A stretch of 64,000 bases of DNA from Pseudidiomarina mangrovi (GCF_003999375.1 NZ_RJLC01000017.1:434001-498000), one strand, 5' to 3'; numbered from the stretch's first letter, positions 49,900 through 59,657 are shown. The notes: a model not told the origin generated them from the sequence alone. A program made the numbers and translations.

Positions 49900-50778
49900 T
49901 TAGCCCTTTTTCGCCGCCGCCATTTGTGCTTGAACTTCAGCCGCGAAATCTTCTGATTTCTTCTCGATGCCCTCACCCACTTCGTAACGTACGAAAGTGA
50001 TGATTTCAGCACCTTTCTGCTTCAGTAACTCACCAACAGTCATTGATGGGTCTTTCACGAAGGCTTGACCAGTCAAGCTGATTTCGCCAGTGAACTTACG
50101 CATACGACCTTCAATCATTTTCTCAGCAATTTCTTGTGGCTTGCCACTTTGCATTGCGATGTCTAACTGAATGCGACGCTCCATATCAACCACTTCGGCT
50201 GATACGTCTTCTGGCTTCACGAATTGTGGCGCGCTAGCAGCAACGTGCATAGCAACGTCTTTCGCTAACTCAGCAGAACCGCCTTGCAATGCCACCAACA
50301 CACCAATACGACCACCGTGAACATAGCTTTCAACGATGTCACCAGCGTTCAAAGTCAGTACCCGACGCACGTTCATGTTTTCGCCGATTTTAGCAACCAA
50401 CGTAGAACGTGTTTCTTCAACTGTGGCGCCACCGATGTCGGTCGCTAACAGTTTTTCGATGTCATTTTCTTGATTTGCAAAGGCAGCATTGATTACTTTT
50501 TCGCCAAAGCCAACAAAGTTATCATCGCGAGCAACGAAATCGGTTTCGCAGTTCAGTTCAACCACAGTACCTACGTTGCCAGCAGTTTTAACTAAGATCA
50601 CGCCTTCAGCAGCAATTCGACCGGCTTTCTTGGCTGCTTTCGCCTGACCGCTTTTACGCATCAGTTCGATCGCTGCTTCGATATCACCATTGGTCTCTTC
50701 AAGTGCTTTTTTACAATCCATCATGCCAGCGGCTGTGCGCTCGCGCAGTTCTTTTACCAGAGCTGCTGTAATAGCCAT
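49900..50778 (-). CDS. tsf: Elongation factor Ts
   Basis: Guanine-nucleotide exchange factor of EF-Tu. The 292-residue product has the N-terminal UBA-like domain with [17 protein letters not shown] (10-26) and the exchange core with the [10 protein letters not shown] motif near residue 80. The length and ends are as expected. 26 bp after rpsB. Confidence 0.98.
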   Translation of the reverse strand: MAITAALVKELRERTAAGMMDCKKALEETNGDIEAAIELMRKSGQAKAAKKAGRIAAEGVILVKTAGNVGTVVELNCETDFVARDDNFVGFGEKVINAAFANQENDIEKLLATDIGGATVEETRSTLVAKIGENMNVRRVLTLNAGDIVESYVHGGRIGVLVALQGGSAELAKDVAMHVAASAPQFVKPEDVSAEVVDMERRIQLDIAMQSGKPQEIAEKMIEGRMRKFTGEISLTGQAFVKDPSMTVGELLKQKGAEIITFVRYEVGEGIEKKSEDFAAEVQAQMAAAKKG

Positions 50779-50804
50779 TGCTTGGTCCTCTTAATCTGAT
50801 GACT

Positions 50805-51536
50805 TTATTCGGTTTCGTCAGCTACAACGAAATCGTCTGCTTTGCCTTCAACAACCGCGCCGCGGCCTTCGTTGATCGCTGCAGCCGCTGCATTCAAATA
50901 CAGTTGCACTGCACGAATGGCATCGTCGTTACCTGGAATGACATAATCAACGCCATCAGGATTTGAGTTGGTATCAACCACAGCAATAACTGGAATACCC
51001 AGGTTATTGGCTTCTTTGATGGCAATGTGTTCGTGGTCAGCGTCGATCACGAATAATACGTCTGGCAAACCAGCCATATCTTTAATACCACCAAGGCTCT
51101 TCTCAAGCTTTTCCATTTCGCGGGTGTTTACCAACGCTTCTTTCTTGGTCAGCTTGTCGAAGGTGCCGTCTTGGCTTTGAATTTCTAACTCTTTTAAACG
51201 CTTGATTGATTGACGAACAGTTTTCCAGTTAGTCAACATACCGCCTAACCAGCGGTGGTTCACATAAAACTGTTTGCTAGCAATCGCTGCTTCCTGAACT
51301 GATTCAGTCGCTGAGCGTTTGGTACCAACAAATAAAACTTTACCTTTGTTCGATGCAACGTGTTGCAAGAAGCTCAACGCATCGTTGAACATTGGTACAG
51401 TTTTTTCTAAGTTGATGATATGAATTTTGTTGCGAGCGCCGAAGATGAACGGTTTCATCTTAGGGTTCCAGAAGCGCGTTTGGTGACCGAAGTGGACGCC
51501 AGCTTGCAGCATGTCACGCATTGACACGTTTGCCAT
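50805..51536 (-). CDS. rpsB: 30S ribosomal protein S2
   Basis: Small-subunit protein that joins late in assembly. The 243-residue product starts [25 protein letters not shown], the S2 signature; the central coiled-coil insert follows ([12 protein letters not shown]). The ATG at 51536 has AAGGAAA upstream; a longer in-frame start at 51626 lies in the untranslated leader. The E. coli-type rpsB-tsf unit is preceded by a long structured leader. Confidence 0.98.
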   Translation of the reverse strand: MANVSMRDMLQAGVHFGHQTRFWNPKMKPFIFGARNKIHIINLEKTVPMFNDALSFLQHVASNKGKVLFVGTKRSATESVQEAAIASKQFYVNHRWLGGMLTNWKTVRQSIKRLKELEIQSQDGTFDKLTKKEALVNTREMEKLEKSLGGIKDMAGLPDVLFVIDADHEHIAIKEANNLGIPVIAVVDTNSNPDGVDYVIPGNDDAIRAVQLYLNAAAAAINEGRGAVVEGKADDFVVADETE

Positions 51537-51730
51537 GATAAGTTTCCTTTTTAAAGGGGTTATGCCTCCATACATCCCATAATTCGACCCGCGTGACCTG
51601 TGGTTAACAGTTGCCGGCGCAAGCACCCCGAACGATGTGACGATGTATGTGTGTGTTTAAGTTAATGCCTTACAAACCGTTGCCCCACTCAACACCAACG
51701 AGTGGCAGTGAACGAGGTGTTTGAAAGTGC
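51537..51730 (-). ncRNA. rpsB leader RNA, probable S2 autoregulatory element
   Basis: About 190 untranslated bases precede rpsB. CATACATC (51649-51642, minus strand) can pair perfectly with GATGTATG (51576-51569) to close a multibranched structure ending just before the ribosome-binding site; a further hairpin CCACTC/GAGTGG lies upstream. In E. coli S2 represses rpsB-tsf through its leader. That this RNA does the same is inference. Confidence 0.55.
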
Positions 51731-51736
51731 GCGCGC

Positions 51737-51766
51737 TTTATACCATAAAATCCAGCAACAGCGCAA
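51737..51766 (-). promoter_or_regulatory. Promoter of rpsB-tsf
   Basis: Minus strand TTGCGC (51766-51761), 18 bp, then TATAAA (51742-51737) with an upstream TG giving an extended -10. The discriminator that follows is GCGCGCGC; GC-rich discriminators are typical of ribosomal operons under stringent (ppGpp) control, and relA is also in this window. Confidence 0.6.
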
Positions 51767-51859
51767 CTTTTATGCTGGCTTTTGCACTTTTATAGCGCCC
51801 GTCAAACTGCTAAACTAAGCGTCCTTTTTAGCGCAATAGATAAGTGACGACTGATTGGC

Positions 51860-52654
51860 ATGAGTATTATCATCAAAACCCCTGACGAAATCGAAAAAAT
51901 GCGCGTGGCTGGGCGCTTAGCTGCCGACGTGCTGGAAATGATCGTGCCGTACGTGAAGGCCGGCGTAACCACCGATGAAATCAACCAACGTTGTCACGAT
52001 TACATCATTGCCAATGGCGCTATCCCTGCACCGCTGAATTATCACGGTTTCCCTAAATCGGTATGTACCTCGCTGAATCATGTGGTGTGTCATGGTATTC
52101 CGAATGACAAGCCGCTCAAAGATGGCGATATTATGAACCTCGACGTAACCGTTATTGTCGACGGTTATCACGGCGATACCTCGCGCATGTTTGTGATTGG
52201 CCAGCCGAGCATTTTGGCTGAGCGGCTGATCCGTGTCACCCAAGAGTGTTTGTATTTAGCGATTAATATGGTGCGCCCGGGTATTCGCATGGGTGATTTC
52301 GCCGCAGCTATTCAAAAGCATGCCGAAAGCAACGGCTACTCCATTGTGCGGGAATATTGTGGCCATGGCATTGGCGCTACATTCCACGAAGAGCCGCAAA
52401 TACTGCACTACGGTACTCCAGGTACTGGCGAAGTATTGAAACCCGGCATGTGTTTTACCATTGAGCCCATGGTCAACGCCGGTAAACGCCACACCAAATT
52501 GATGCGTGACGGTTGGACTGTGCTAACCAAAGATCGCAGCTTGAGCGCACAGTGGGAGCACACTCTGCTGGTCACCGAGAGCGGTGTTGAAGTGTTGACT
52601 TTACGCAGCGATGAGCAATTACCGCGTATTATTGATCATTCGAGTGCCGCATAA
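51860..52654 (+). CDS. map: Methionine aminopeptidase, type I
   Basis: Removes the N-terminal methionine from nascent proteins. The 264-residue product is of E. coli size. The pita-bread metal ligands are present: the two aspartates (DVTVIVDGYHGDTSR), the histidine in GHGIGATFHEEP and the two C-terminal glutamates (TIEPMVN, WEHTLLVTE). ATG at 51860, divergent from rpsB as in E. coli. The 93 bp between the rpsB promoter and this gene show no clear promoter. Confidence 0.98.
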   Translation: MSIIIKTPDEIEKMRVAGRLAADVLEMIVPYVKAGVTTDEINQRCHDYIIANGAIPAPLNYHGFPKSVCTSLNHVVCHGIPNDKPLKDGDIMNLDVTVIVDGYHGDTSRMFVIGQPSILAERLIRVTQECLYLAINMVRPGIRMGDFAAAIQKHAESNGYSIVREYCGHGIGATFHEEPQILHYGTPGTGEVLKPGMCFTIEPMVNAGKRHTKLMRDGWTVLTKDRSLSAQWEHTLLVTESGVEVLTLRSDEQLPRIIDHSSAA

Positions 52655-55282
52655 ATGACCTCAGCCGCTGTGGTGTGGCCGCATCCATTGGACATCAATC
52701 AGCTGCGCGACACGCTCGAGCAAGCCCAGCAGCAACAAGCAGATGCCTTTTCTAGTGCAGCCATTGAGCAGCTCTTACAGCAGCGCAGTGCAGTAATCGA
52801 TAGCCTCGTCAGCTATTTATGGCAACAATTCGATCTGCCACAACAGCAACTGTGTGTGCTCGCTGTTGGTGGCTACGGTCGCGGTACACTGCACCCCGGT
52901 TCTGATATTGATTTACTCATTCTGCATCAACAACCATTAGACCAAGCCAGCAATCAGGCTTTGGTGCAGTTTGTGCAATGCTTGTGGGATCTGCGGCTTG
53001 ATGTCGGCCACAGTGTGCGCACTATCGCTGAATGTTTGCAGCAAGCCGCCGATGATATCAGCACCGCGACCAGTTTATTGGAGCACCGCTGGTTAATTGG
53101 CGACAAAGAATTGGCCGCCCGCTTCACCATGGAAGTGCACCACCATTTGCCCTGGAGCAGCCGTAATTTTTATCAGGCCAAGCTACGCGAACAGCAACAG
53201 CGGCATCAGCAATACCACAGCACCTCGTATAATCTTGAGCCGAATATTAAAAGTAGCCCAGGCGGCTTGCGCGACATTCAAACCATCAGCTGGATCGCCA
53301 AACGACATTTTCAGACCCAAAGCGATGAAGCATTAGTCGAATATGGCTATGTGACCGCAGCAGAACTCATCGAACTGCGCAGCCACCAAGATTTTCTCTG
53401 GCGCGTTCGTTTTGCTCTTCACCTTGAAGCCGGCAAAAAAGAGGACCGTTTATTATTTGATTATCAACCTGGGGTGGCCGCACGCATGGGCTACGGTGAG
53501 TCAGGTAAACGCTGCGTTGAAGCCATGATGAAAGATTACTTTAATGCCGTGGTCGCCGTCAGTGAACTTAACGCTATGTTATTGCAGTTTTTTGAGCAGG
53601 CCATTTTAGCACCTAACCTTAGTCAACCAGCTGCGGGCACTGACAATCGCAGTTCTAGCGAGCTTAACGCTGACTTTAAGCGTGTCGGTCACAGCATTGT
53701 TGCGCGCCATGACCAAGTGTTCAGTCACCCACGGCAAATTATGAGTTTCTTCTTATTAATTGCCGAACACGGCGATATTCAGGCGGTGCAAGCGCAAACC
53801 ATTCGCTTATTGCGTAATGCCCGACGCAGTTTGCGTCGCCCACTATCTGATGATGAGCAATGTCGACAGTTGTTTATGGCCATCATGCGCCATCCCAATG
53901 GCTGCGGTCATGCCCTCAGCTTGATGCATAAGCACAAAATCTTGGCGCATTATTTGCCGCAGTGGCAGCAAATTGTTGGGCAGATGCAATTTGACTTATT
54001 CCACGCCTATACCGTAGACGAGCACAGTTATCGCGTGGTGCGTAACCTGTACCGTTACAGTGATCCCCACTACGCCAGTGAATTTCCGCTTTGCGCCGAC
54101 TTGGTCGCCAGCTTTGATAAGCCGGAATTATTGTATTTGGCCGGCATCTTTCACGATATCGCCAAAGGTCGCGGCGGCGATCACTCCGATCTAGGTGCCA
54201 TCGATGCCCGCAATTTTGCCGTGGCGCACAATTTAGAGCAGGATGATGCCGAGCTGATCGCATGGCTGGTGCAGCATCATTTAATGATGTCAGTGACTGC
54301 CCAAAAGCGCGATATTCATGACCCCGAAGTAGTCCGCGAATTTGCCGCGTTAATGGGAACTCAGCAACATCTCGACTATCTTTATTGCTTAACAGTGGCA
54401 GACATTCGTGCCACCAACAGCAGCTTATGGAATAACTGGAAAGCCACGTTACTGGAAAATCTATACCACGCTACTAGCAGCTTTTTGCAGCAAAACAAAC
54501 CCTCAGCAGCGCTTGAACTGCGGGCTCGGATTGCCCAAAACCAGCAGCAAGCACTGGCGCTATTACTCAGTGCTGGGCTCGCCCACGAGCACATCCAGCA
54601 ACTTTGGTCGCGTTTTACCGCCGATTACTTTCTGCGCCATCAAGCCGAACAAATTTGTTGGCATACCCGCGCCATTGCGGCGCTACGTGATGACCATGAA
54701 TTACCGCTTATCCTGATTGGTGACGAGAATAATCGCGGTACCACTGAGCTGTTTATCTATACCGAAGAACAAGCTAATTTATTTGCCGCCGTGGCCGCGG
54801 TATTAGATAGCCAAAGTATCAGTATTCATGATGCGCAAATTTTGGCGACCCGTGATGGTTACGTCATGGATACCTTCATTATTCTTAACGAACAAGGCCA
54901 GCCATTAACCGACAGCTCAGCCTGCGAGCGCTTGCACCAGCAGCTCCATGATGTGCTGCGTAAGCGCCAACCCGTGCCCCATGCACAGCGGCGCATACCG
55001 CGCCAGTTACGCAGTTTTTCAGTGCCAACACGGGTTGAGTTCGTGGCGGAAAAGAATCAACGCCGCAGTGCCTTTGAACTGACCACGCTAGACCGCCCTG
55101 GCTTGGTGGCGCGTGTTGCTAAAGTATTACAAGACTTGGATATCAATATCTTGGCCGCTAAAATCACCACCGTCGGCGAACAAGCTGAAGATCTTTTTAT
55201 TGTCTCAACGCGTCAGCAACAGGCTCTCGATAGCCATCAGCGCGAATTGCTGCGGCAACAAATTATTGCCGCGCTCGATTAA
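52655..55282 (+). CDS. glnD: Bifunctional uridylyltransferase/uridylyl-removing enzyme GlnD
   Basis: Senses glutamine and uridylylates or deuridylylates PII. The 875-residue product has nucleotidyltransferase motif GGYGRGTLHPGSDIDLL (72-88), the HD domain (FHDIAKGRGGDHSDLG, about 500) for UMP removal, and two C-terminal ACT domains (about 690-770 and 800-875; FELTTLDRPGLVARVAKVL). The ATG directly follows the map stop with no gap. Confidence 0.97.
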   Translation: MTSAAVVWPHPLDINQLRDTLEQAQQQQADAFSSAAIEQLLQQRSAVIDSLVSYLWQQFDLPQQQLCVLAVGGYGRGTLHPGSDIDLLILHQQPLDQASNQALVQFVQCLWDLRLDVGHSVRTIAECLQQAADDISTATSLLEHRWLIGDKELAARFTMEVHHHLPWSSRNFYQAKLREQQQRHQQYHSTSYNLEPNIKSSPGGLRDIQTISWIAKRHFQTQSDEALVEYGYVTAAELIELRSHQDFLWRVRFALHLEAGKKEDRLLFDYQPGVAARMGYGESGKRCVEAMMKDYFNAVVAVSELNAMLLQFFEQAILAPNLSQPAAGTDNRSSSELNADFKRVGHSIVARHDQVFSHPRQIMSFFLLIAEHGDIQAVQAQTIRLLRNARRSLRRPLSDDEQCRQLFMAIMRHPNGCGHALSLMHKHKILAHYLPQWQQIVGQMQFDLFHAYTVDEHSYRVVRNLYRYSDPHYASEFPLCADLVASFDKPELLYLAGIFHDIAKGRGGDHSDLGAIDARNFAVAHNLEQDDAELIAWLVQHHLMMSVTAQKRDIHDPEVVREFAALMGTQQHLDYLYCLTVADIRATNSSLWNNWKATLLENLYHATSSFLQQNKPSAALELRARIAQNQQQALALLLSAGLAHEHIQQLWSRFTADYFLRHQAEQICWHTRAIAALRDDHELPLILIGDENNRGTTELFIYTEEQANLFAAVAAVLDSQSISIHDAQILATRDGYVMDTFIILNEQGQPLTDSSACERLHQQLHDVLRKRQPVPHAQRRIPRQLRSFSVPTRVEFVAEKNQRRSAFELTTLDRPGLVARVAKVLQDLDINILAAKITTVGEQAEDLFIVSTRQQQALDSHQRELLRQQIIAALD

Positions 55283-55303
55283 CTATGACTTAGGACGACC
55301 AAC

Positions 55304-56128
55304 ATGACCGATTTACAACAGCGCATTGAAAGCGCGTTTGAACAACGCTCTAGTATTTCTCCGGCCACCGTAAGTGCCCAATTGCGTGCCGACATCGACC
55401 AGGTGATCAGCGCTATCGACGCCGGTGAGCTGCGTGTTGCAGAAAAAATTGACGGTCAATGGCAGGTTCATCAGTGGTTAAAAAAAGCGGTGTTATTATC
55501 GTTTCGTTGCAACGACAATCAGGTTATGGATGGCGCTGAAACACGCTTTTTCGACAAAGTAGCGAGCAAGTTTGCCAACTATGATGAGCAACGCTTTCGT
55601 GCCGAAGGCATGCGCGTGGTACCGCCGGCTATGGTGCGTAAAGGCGCGTTTATCGGTCGCAACGTGGTACTCATGCCATCATACGTGAACATTGGTGCCT
55701 ACGTGGATGACGGCACCATGGTGGATACCTGGGCGACTGTCGGCTCCTGCGCACAAATTGGCAAAAATGTGCATTTATCAGGTGGTGTTGGTATTGGTGG
55801 TGTGCTTGAACCCCTACAAGCCAATCCAACTATTATTGAAGATAACTGCTTTATCGGCGCCCGCTCAGAGATCGTTGAAGGCGTCATTGTAGAAACCGGC
55901 GCGGTTATCTCTATGGGCGTGTATATCGGCCAAAGTACTCGTATTTACGACCGTGAAACCGGTGAAGTGCATTACGGTCGAGTACCCGCAGGTGCGGTGG
56001 TTGTTCCCGGTAGCTTGCCAAGCGCCTGCGGAAAATACAGCCTATACGCCGCTATTATCGTTAAAAAAGTTGATGCCAAAACCCGCGAGAAAGTCGGTAT
56101 CAACGAGCTGCTGCGCCTAGTCGACTAG
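55304..56128 (+). CDS. dapD: 2,3,4,5-tetrahydropyridine-2,6-dicarboxylate N-succinyltransferase
   Basis: Succinylase step of lysine and diaminopimelate synthesis. The 274-residue product has an N-terminal helical domain (1-100) then a left-handed beta-helix ([25 protein letters not shown]...). It follows glnD by 21 bp with a GGAC-like site upstream. The last five codons and the TAG stop form half of a 20-bp perfect palindrome; truC ends 4 bp beyond on the other strand. Confidence 0.97.
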   Translation: MTDLQQRIESAFEQRSSISPATVSAQLRADIDQVISAIDAGELRVAEKIDGQWQVHQWLKKAVLLSFRCNDNQVMDGAETRFFDKVASKFANYDEQRFRAEGMRVVPPAMVRKGAFIGRNVVLMPSYVNIGAYVDDGTMVDTWATVGSCAQIGKNVHLSGGVGIGGVLEPLQANPTIIEDNCFIGARSEIVEGVIVETGAVISMGVYIGQSTRIYDRETGEVHYGRVPAGAVVVPGSLPSACGKYSLYAAIIVKKVDAKTREKVGINELLRLVD

Positions 56129-56132
56129 GCGC
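56113..56132. repeat. 20-bp perfect palindrome over the dapD stop codon
   Basis: GCGCCTAGTC followed directly by GACTAGGCGC, with no spacer. It covers the end of dapD including TAG and the gap to convergent truC. There is no T-tract on either side, so it is not a classical terminator, though it may slow RNA polymerase or protect the 3' ends of both transcripts. Confidence 0.9.
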
Positions 56133-56846
56133 TTATTCAGCTGCCACAAACGGCTGCAAAAACTCGGGCGGAATCGGCACCTGAAGATTAATAGCGGCGC
56201 CACTATGCGGGTGCTGAAACTGTAACCCAGTCGCCGCTAGCAACAATCGTGTTAGCTTATGATTTTCACGAAAATAGCGATTTTGGCGGCTGTCACCATG
56301 ACGAGTATCACCAATAATCGGATGGCGCAAATGAGCCATGTGACGACGTAGTTGATGTTTCCGACCGGTTTTTGGCCATAATTCCATCAATGAATAGCGG
56401 CTGGTTGGGTGCCTATCAGTCACCGCGACAGGCAATTCAAATTGCTGCACACAGCGATATTCGGTCAGTGCAGGCTGGGGCTCTTTATCCTGCTTCGCGC
56501 GTTTATCGGCAATTTTGTCGAGCTCTTCTTTTAACGGATAATCCAACACACCGTCGCCCAAATAGCCTCGTACAATCGCATGATAGCGCTTAGTCACGTG
56601 GCGCTCGGCAAATTGCTCACTGAGTAAGCGTGCCGTGTCGGCATCTTTGCCAAACACTAATAAGCCTGAGGTTGGACGATCAAGACGGTGCACCGGATAA
56701 ACCCGCTGACCGATTTGATCGCGGAGTTGTTGTAGCGCAAATTCAGTGGCTTCGCGGGCTATCCAACTGCGGTGAACTAAGAGGCCAGCCGGCTTATCAA
56801 TCACCACCAAGCTGGCATCATCATAAACAATAGTAAGATTAGACAT
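56133..56846 (-). CDS. truC: tRNA pseudouridine(65) synthase TruC
   Basis: Modifies U65 in the T arm of certain tRNAs. The 237-residue RluA-family product has the catalytic motif HRLDRPTSG (53-61, Asp56) and the C-terminal TGRKHQLRRHMAHLRHPIIGD. The gene follows yqcC with an 8-bp overlap, as in E. coli, where truC and yqcC are neighbours. Confidence 0.94.
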   Translation of the reverse strand: MSNLTIVYDDASLVVIDKPAGLLVHRSWIAREATEFALQQLRDQIGQRVYPVHRLDRPTSGLLVFGKDADTARLLSEQFAERHVTKRYHAIVRGYLGDGVLDYPLKEELDKIADKRAKQDKEPQPALTEYRCVQQFELPVAVTDRHPTSRYSLMELWPKTGRKHQLRRHMAHLRHPIIGDTRHGDSRQNRYFRENHKLTRLLLAATGLQFQHPHSGAAINLQVPIPPEFLQPFVAAE

Positions 56847-57183
56847 CGTCAGCGAGGGGATCGCTACCGCTTAATAAGATATCGAACTGTCGTAATGCCA
56901 AGATCAGTTCTTCGTGGTGTTCTAGCTTGTCACTATACACTTGCACGGCCATTGGGCTTACCGCAATATTCTGCGGTAACGGATGTTCACCATCGATCAT
57001 CTCCCACATGCGCGGCAATAAAATGAATTGCAACCACTGGTGAAAATCTAGGGTATCAATAGCAAAAGGCTGGTCGCTGGCTAACGCCTGTGACGACGGA
57101 AAATGATTTTGCCACAAGCCTAAGCAGTGCAGCTCAGCTTCAATACGCTCTAGTAATCGCGCGGCCCGTTGTCGTTGGTCCAT
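56839..57183 (-). CDS. yqcC: YqcC family protein
   Basis: A 114-residue soluble helical protein of the uncharacterised YqcC (DUF446) family. Characteristic segments are LLERIEAELHCLGLWQ, the FAIDTLDFHQWLQFILLPRM block and a C-terminal LILALRQFDILLSG. The ATG at 57183 has GGAGAT seven bases upstream; the in-frame start at 57234 adds 17 residues not in the family. It overlaps truC and is divergent from the DUF3549 gene. Confidence 0.9.
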   Translation of the reverse strand: MDQRQRAARLLERIEAELHCLGLWQNHFPSSQALASDQPFAIDTLDFHQWLQFILLPRMWEMIDGEHPLPQNIAVSPMAVQVYSDKLEHHEELILALRQFDILLSGSDPLADDV

Positions 57184-57256
57184 TACTATCTCCACGACTG
57201 ATTCATCGGTATAATGGCGCACATAGTTCCGCAAAAATGACCTTGATGCAAGTCTG

Positions 57257-58309
57257 ATGACTATTTCTAATCTAAGTGAGCTGTTAGAGCACAGCCAATG
57301 TAGCTACTGTTGCTATGACCTCGGTGGCCGCGTACAAGCCCTCAGTAGCGCTGAATTCGCCGTAATTGCTGGGCAACGGGTGGCCTATCCCTACCCCCAT
57401 CAACATCATGCCCAGTTTGCCTTAGTGTTTTGGCCGCAACTGCAGCAGCATCCACAGCCCTTTATTTGGCTGCTGAAACTCCCGCTCGATGAACGTGGCT
57501 TGCTCGACCAGCAAGCGCAGCAAAACTTCATCGCCCAAGTCATTGCCTTATTAGGGCAACAACTCACCGGTGCACTTAGCGAGCAACAGCAGCAACAGTT
57601 GCAACAAAGCCCCTATTTGTTTACTCCCAATACCACCGCGCAAGCGGCGCTGCATGGGCAACTACGGGTACGTTTTGGGCAACCGCCATCATTGCACTTT
57701 GAAGCGGTCGAGAGTTATCTGCGCGACCCGCAGCAGCAATCATGGCAACAACTCGGTGTGCAAGGGATCCATGATGTCGCCGCACGTTTGCCACAACTCG
57801 AAAATCTGCAACAAACTCTGCTGCAGCAACTACCTAATTTTCCGTTGCCTTTTCTGCAAGCGCTCGCGCAAGCGCTGGAACATCCGCCCTTGCCTCTCAC
57901 TGCGGTTGAGCCGATGCTAGCATGGTTGCCACAACTACCCGCTGAACGTCAGTTGTTGGTGTGGCGAATGCTGACCAGTCGCGCTGATCATGACTTAGTG
58001 CAGCAAGCTCTGCAGCAGCGGCTCGAGCAACCTTTTGATGCGGCCATAGCCACTGACCTGCTGGTGTTGATAGCAATGCGTTTATGGCCGGCACTAGTTC
58101 CTTCTGGCAGCAATTCAGCCAACCTATTACCGCAATACTTGCAGCACTTAGCCGCGGGTGAACAGTCATTACAGCTGCCGTTATTGCAGCAACTGATTCG
58201 TTTACCGGCTCTACGGCCGCATCTGTTGGCGTTGTTGCGACGCAACGACAACCCCAGCTCATTACGGCAGTTATGGCAACGACTCAACGGAGCGACATCA
58301 TGCAATTAG
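57257..58309 (+). CDS. DUF3549 family protein
   Basis: A 350-residue cytoplasmic protein matching, by memory of the family, DUF3549 of marine gammaproteobacteria; function unknown. The N-terminus has SELLEHSQCSYCCYDLGGRV, a FAVIAGQRVAYPYPHQHHAQFALVF-like central part and LLKLPLDERGLLDQQAQ. The middle and C-terminal parts are Leu/Gln-rich, probably helical repeats. ATG at 57257. It overlaps the next gene by 10 bp, so the two are likely translated together. Confidence 0.75.
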   Translation: MTISNLSELLEHSQCSYCCYDLGGRVQALSSAEFAVIAGQRVAYPYPHQHHAQFALVFWPQLQQHPQPFIWLLKLPLDERGLLDQQAQQNFIAQVIALLGQQLTGALSEQQQQQLQQSPYLFTPNTTAQAALHGQLRVRFGQPPSLHFEAVESYLRDPQQQSWQQLGVQGIHDVAARLPQLENLQQTLLQQLPNFPLPFLQALAQALEHPPLPLTAVEPMLAWLPQLPAERQLLVWRMLTSRADHDLVQQALQQRLEQPFDAAIATDLLVLIAMRLWPALVPSGSNSANLLPQYLQHLAAGEQSLQLPLLQQLIRLPALRPHLLALLRRNDNPSSLRQLWQRLNGATSCN

Positions 58310-58608
58310 CCGATGCACTGATACTCATCAGCATTAGTTTTTGTGCTTGGTTATTTTGGCAGGGACGGCGTCAGGCAGAGCAAGCCAAACGCTACGCTGA
58401 GCGCTATTGTCAGCAGCATGATCTGCAGTTTTTAGATATCGCTTGGAGTCATGGCCGACCGGCCAAACGCGGTCGCCACATTGGTTGGCTGAGTCATTAC
58501 AGTTTTGCCTTCAGTAGTGACGGTGAAAGCCGCTACGAAGGCACCATAACCTTACTGAATTTACGCTTAGAGGATGTCATTACACCCCCCTATCGGCTAC
58601 CGACCTAA
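58300..58608 (+). CDS. DUF3301 family single-pass membrane protein
   Basis: A 102-residue protein with one N-terminal membrane helix (about 3-20, ALILISISFCAWLFW) and a cytoplasmic domain with QAEQAKRYAERYCQQHDLQFLD and HYSFAFSSDGESRYEGTI, consistent with DUF3301; function unknown. The ATG at 58300 has GGAG eight bases upstream; an earlier in-frame start at 58273 would lie inside the preceding gene. It converges with the Mpo1-like gene with a 12-bp overlap. Confidence 0.8.
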   Translation: MQLADALILISISFCAWLFWQGRRQAEQAKRYAERYCQQHDLQFLDIAWSHGRPAKRGRHIGWLSHYSFAFSSDGESRYEGTITLLNLRLEDVITPPYRLPT

Positions 58609-58899
58609 AATACGGCGTTTTAAAAACTGGCCATACATAACCCAGTCGCCGAGCAGCGAATAGGCCGGATATTTAAACGTGGCTGGCTTGTTGTGTTCAA
58701 AGCCAAAGTGACCGAGCCAGGCGAAGCCATAGCCAATCACCGGCACCAACCACAAATACCACCACTGAGCGGTTACCAAAACATAGGCAATCAGCGCCAG
58801 TACTAAGGTACTCCCGATGTAATGCATAGCACGACAGCGCGGGTCACTATGCTCAGCCAAATAGTAGGGATAGAATTCTTTAAATGAGTTAAATTGCAT
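58597..58899 (-). CDS. Mpo1-like (DUF962) membrane protein
   Basis: A 100-residue protein of the DUF962/Mpo1-like family; the yeast member is a dioxygenase acting on 2-hydroxy fatty acids. Visible are YLAEHSDPRCRAMHYIGS with the histidines that ligate iron in Mpo1, and later WLGHFGFEHNKPATFKYP. Two or three membrane helices. The ATG at 58899 has GAGGAAA upstream; the longer start at 58974 was rejected because it lies within the GNAT gene. Start overlaps that gene by 11 bp. Confidence 0.85.
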   Translation of the reverse strand: MQFNSFKEFYPYYLAEHSDPRCRAMHYIGSTLVLALIAYVLVTAQWWYLWLVPVIGYGFAWLGHFGFEHNKPATFKYPAYSLLGDWVMYGQFLKRRILGR

Positions 58900-59605
58900 C
58901 AGCGCTTTCCTCATACTGTGATTGCTGCGCGGCTTGGCGTGGACAGAATAATAACCGCCCAGCGACCTCACCAACCATCAACTCTTGCACCACCTGATAG
59001 CCATGCTGAAAGAATAGCTTGAGATGATTATCAATGGTCACATACACCGCAATACCGGCCGATTGTTGGTCATCGGCTAGAGCTTGGCTAGCAGCACGCA
59101 CCAGTAAATCGCCCCAACCATTTTGTTGATAGCGCGGGTGCACCGCCAAAAATGCCAACATATGATAGTCGTTATCGGCCAACTGCTCGCCCAGACTCTG
59201 CTGCATAGCTTGTTGTATCAGCAGTTCTTTATCAACTAACTGCATGGTGCTGACATAGCCTGCAGTAAGCAACATTTTTAGCCGCCAATGCCAGTAGCGA
59301 CCGGGGCCGAAGCTTTTGCCCGGCCGTGTTAAGCAGGCTACACCCAACAAGCTATCGCCATCGAAGACACCAATCATTGGCTGTTGCGCTTCCCAAAACG
59401 CCGCTAGCTCCTCACGCACGGTGGCGCGCAGGCGCTTTTCATAATCGGGCTTGTGCGCTTGGAATAAGTCCATCAGCAGTGGGTCATCATAATAGGCTTG
59501 GTACAGCAATGATGCTGCCAGCTTCAATTCTTCAGCAACCAAATAGCGTAATTCACCTTTGGCAATGATATCGGTGGTGCTCTCAGCAACGGAATTTTCC
59601 GCCAT
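58889..59605 (-). CDS. GNAT family N-acetyltransferase
   Basis: A 238-residue GNAT-fold acyltransferase. The central motif A has FLAVHPRYQQNGWGDLLVRAAS, the acetyl-CoA loop (QxxGxG replaced by QQNGWG). The C-terminal part (VTIDNHLKLFFQHGYQVVQEL) is the usual motif B. The substrate is unknown. It overlaps the Mpo1-like gene by 11 bp and lies 52 bp from syd. Confidence 0.85.
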   Translation of the reverse strand: MAENSVAESTTDIIAKGELRYLVAEELKLAASLLYQAYYDDPLLMDLFQAHKPDYEKRLRATVREELAAFWEAQQPMIGVFDGDSLLGVACLTRPGKSFGPGRYWHWRLKMLLTAGYVSTMQLVDKELLIQQAMQQSLGEQLADNDYHMLAFLAVHPRYQQNGWGDLLVRAASQALADDQQSAGIAVYVTIDNHLKLFFQHGYQVVQELMVGEVAGRLLFCPRQAAQQSQYEESADAI

Positions 59606-59657
59606 AACCGGCCTCGTTGTGGTTCATGTTAATGCTCACAAGCTACGCCATTCTGGC

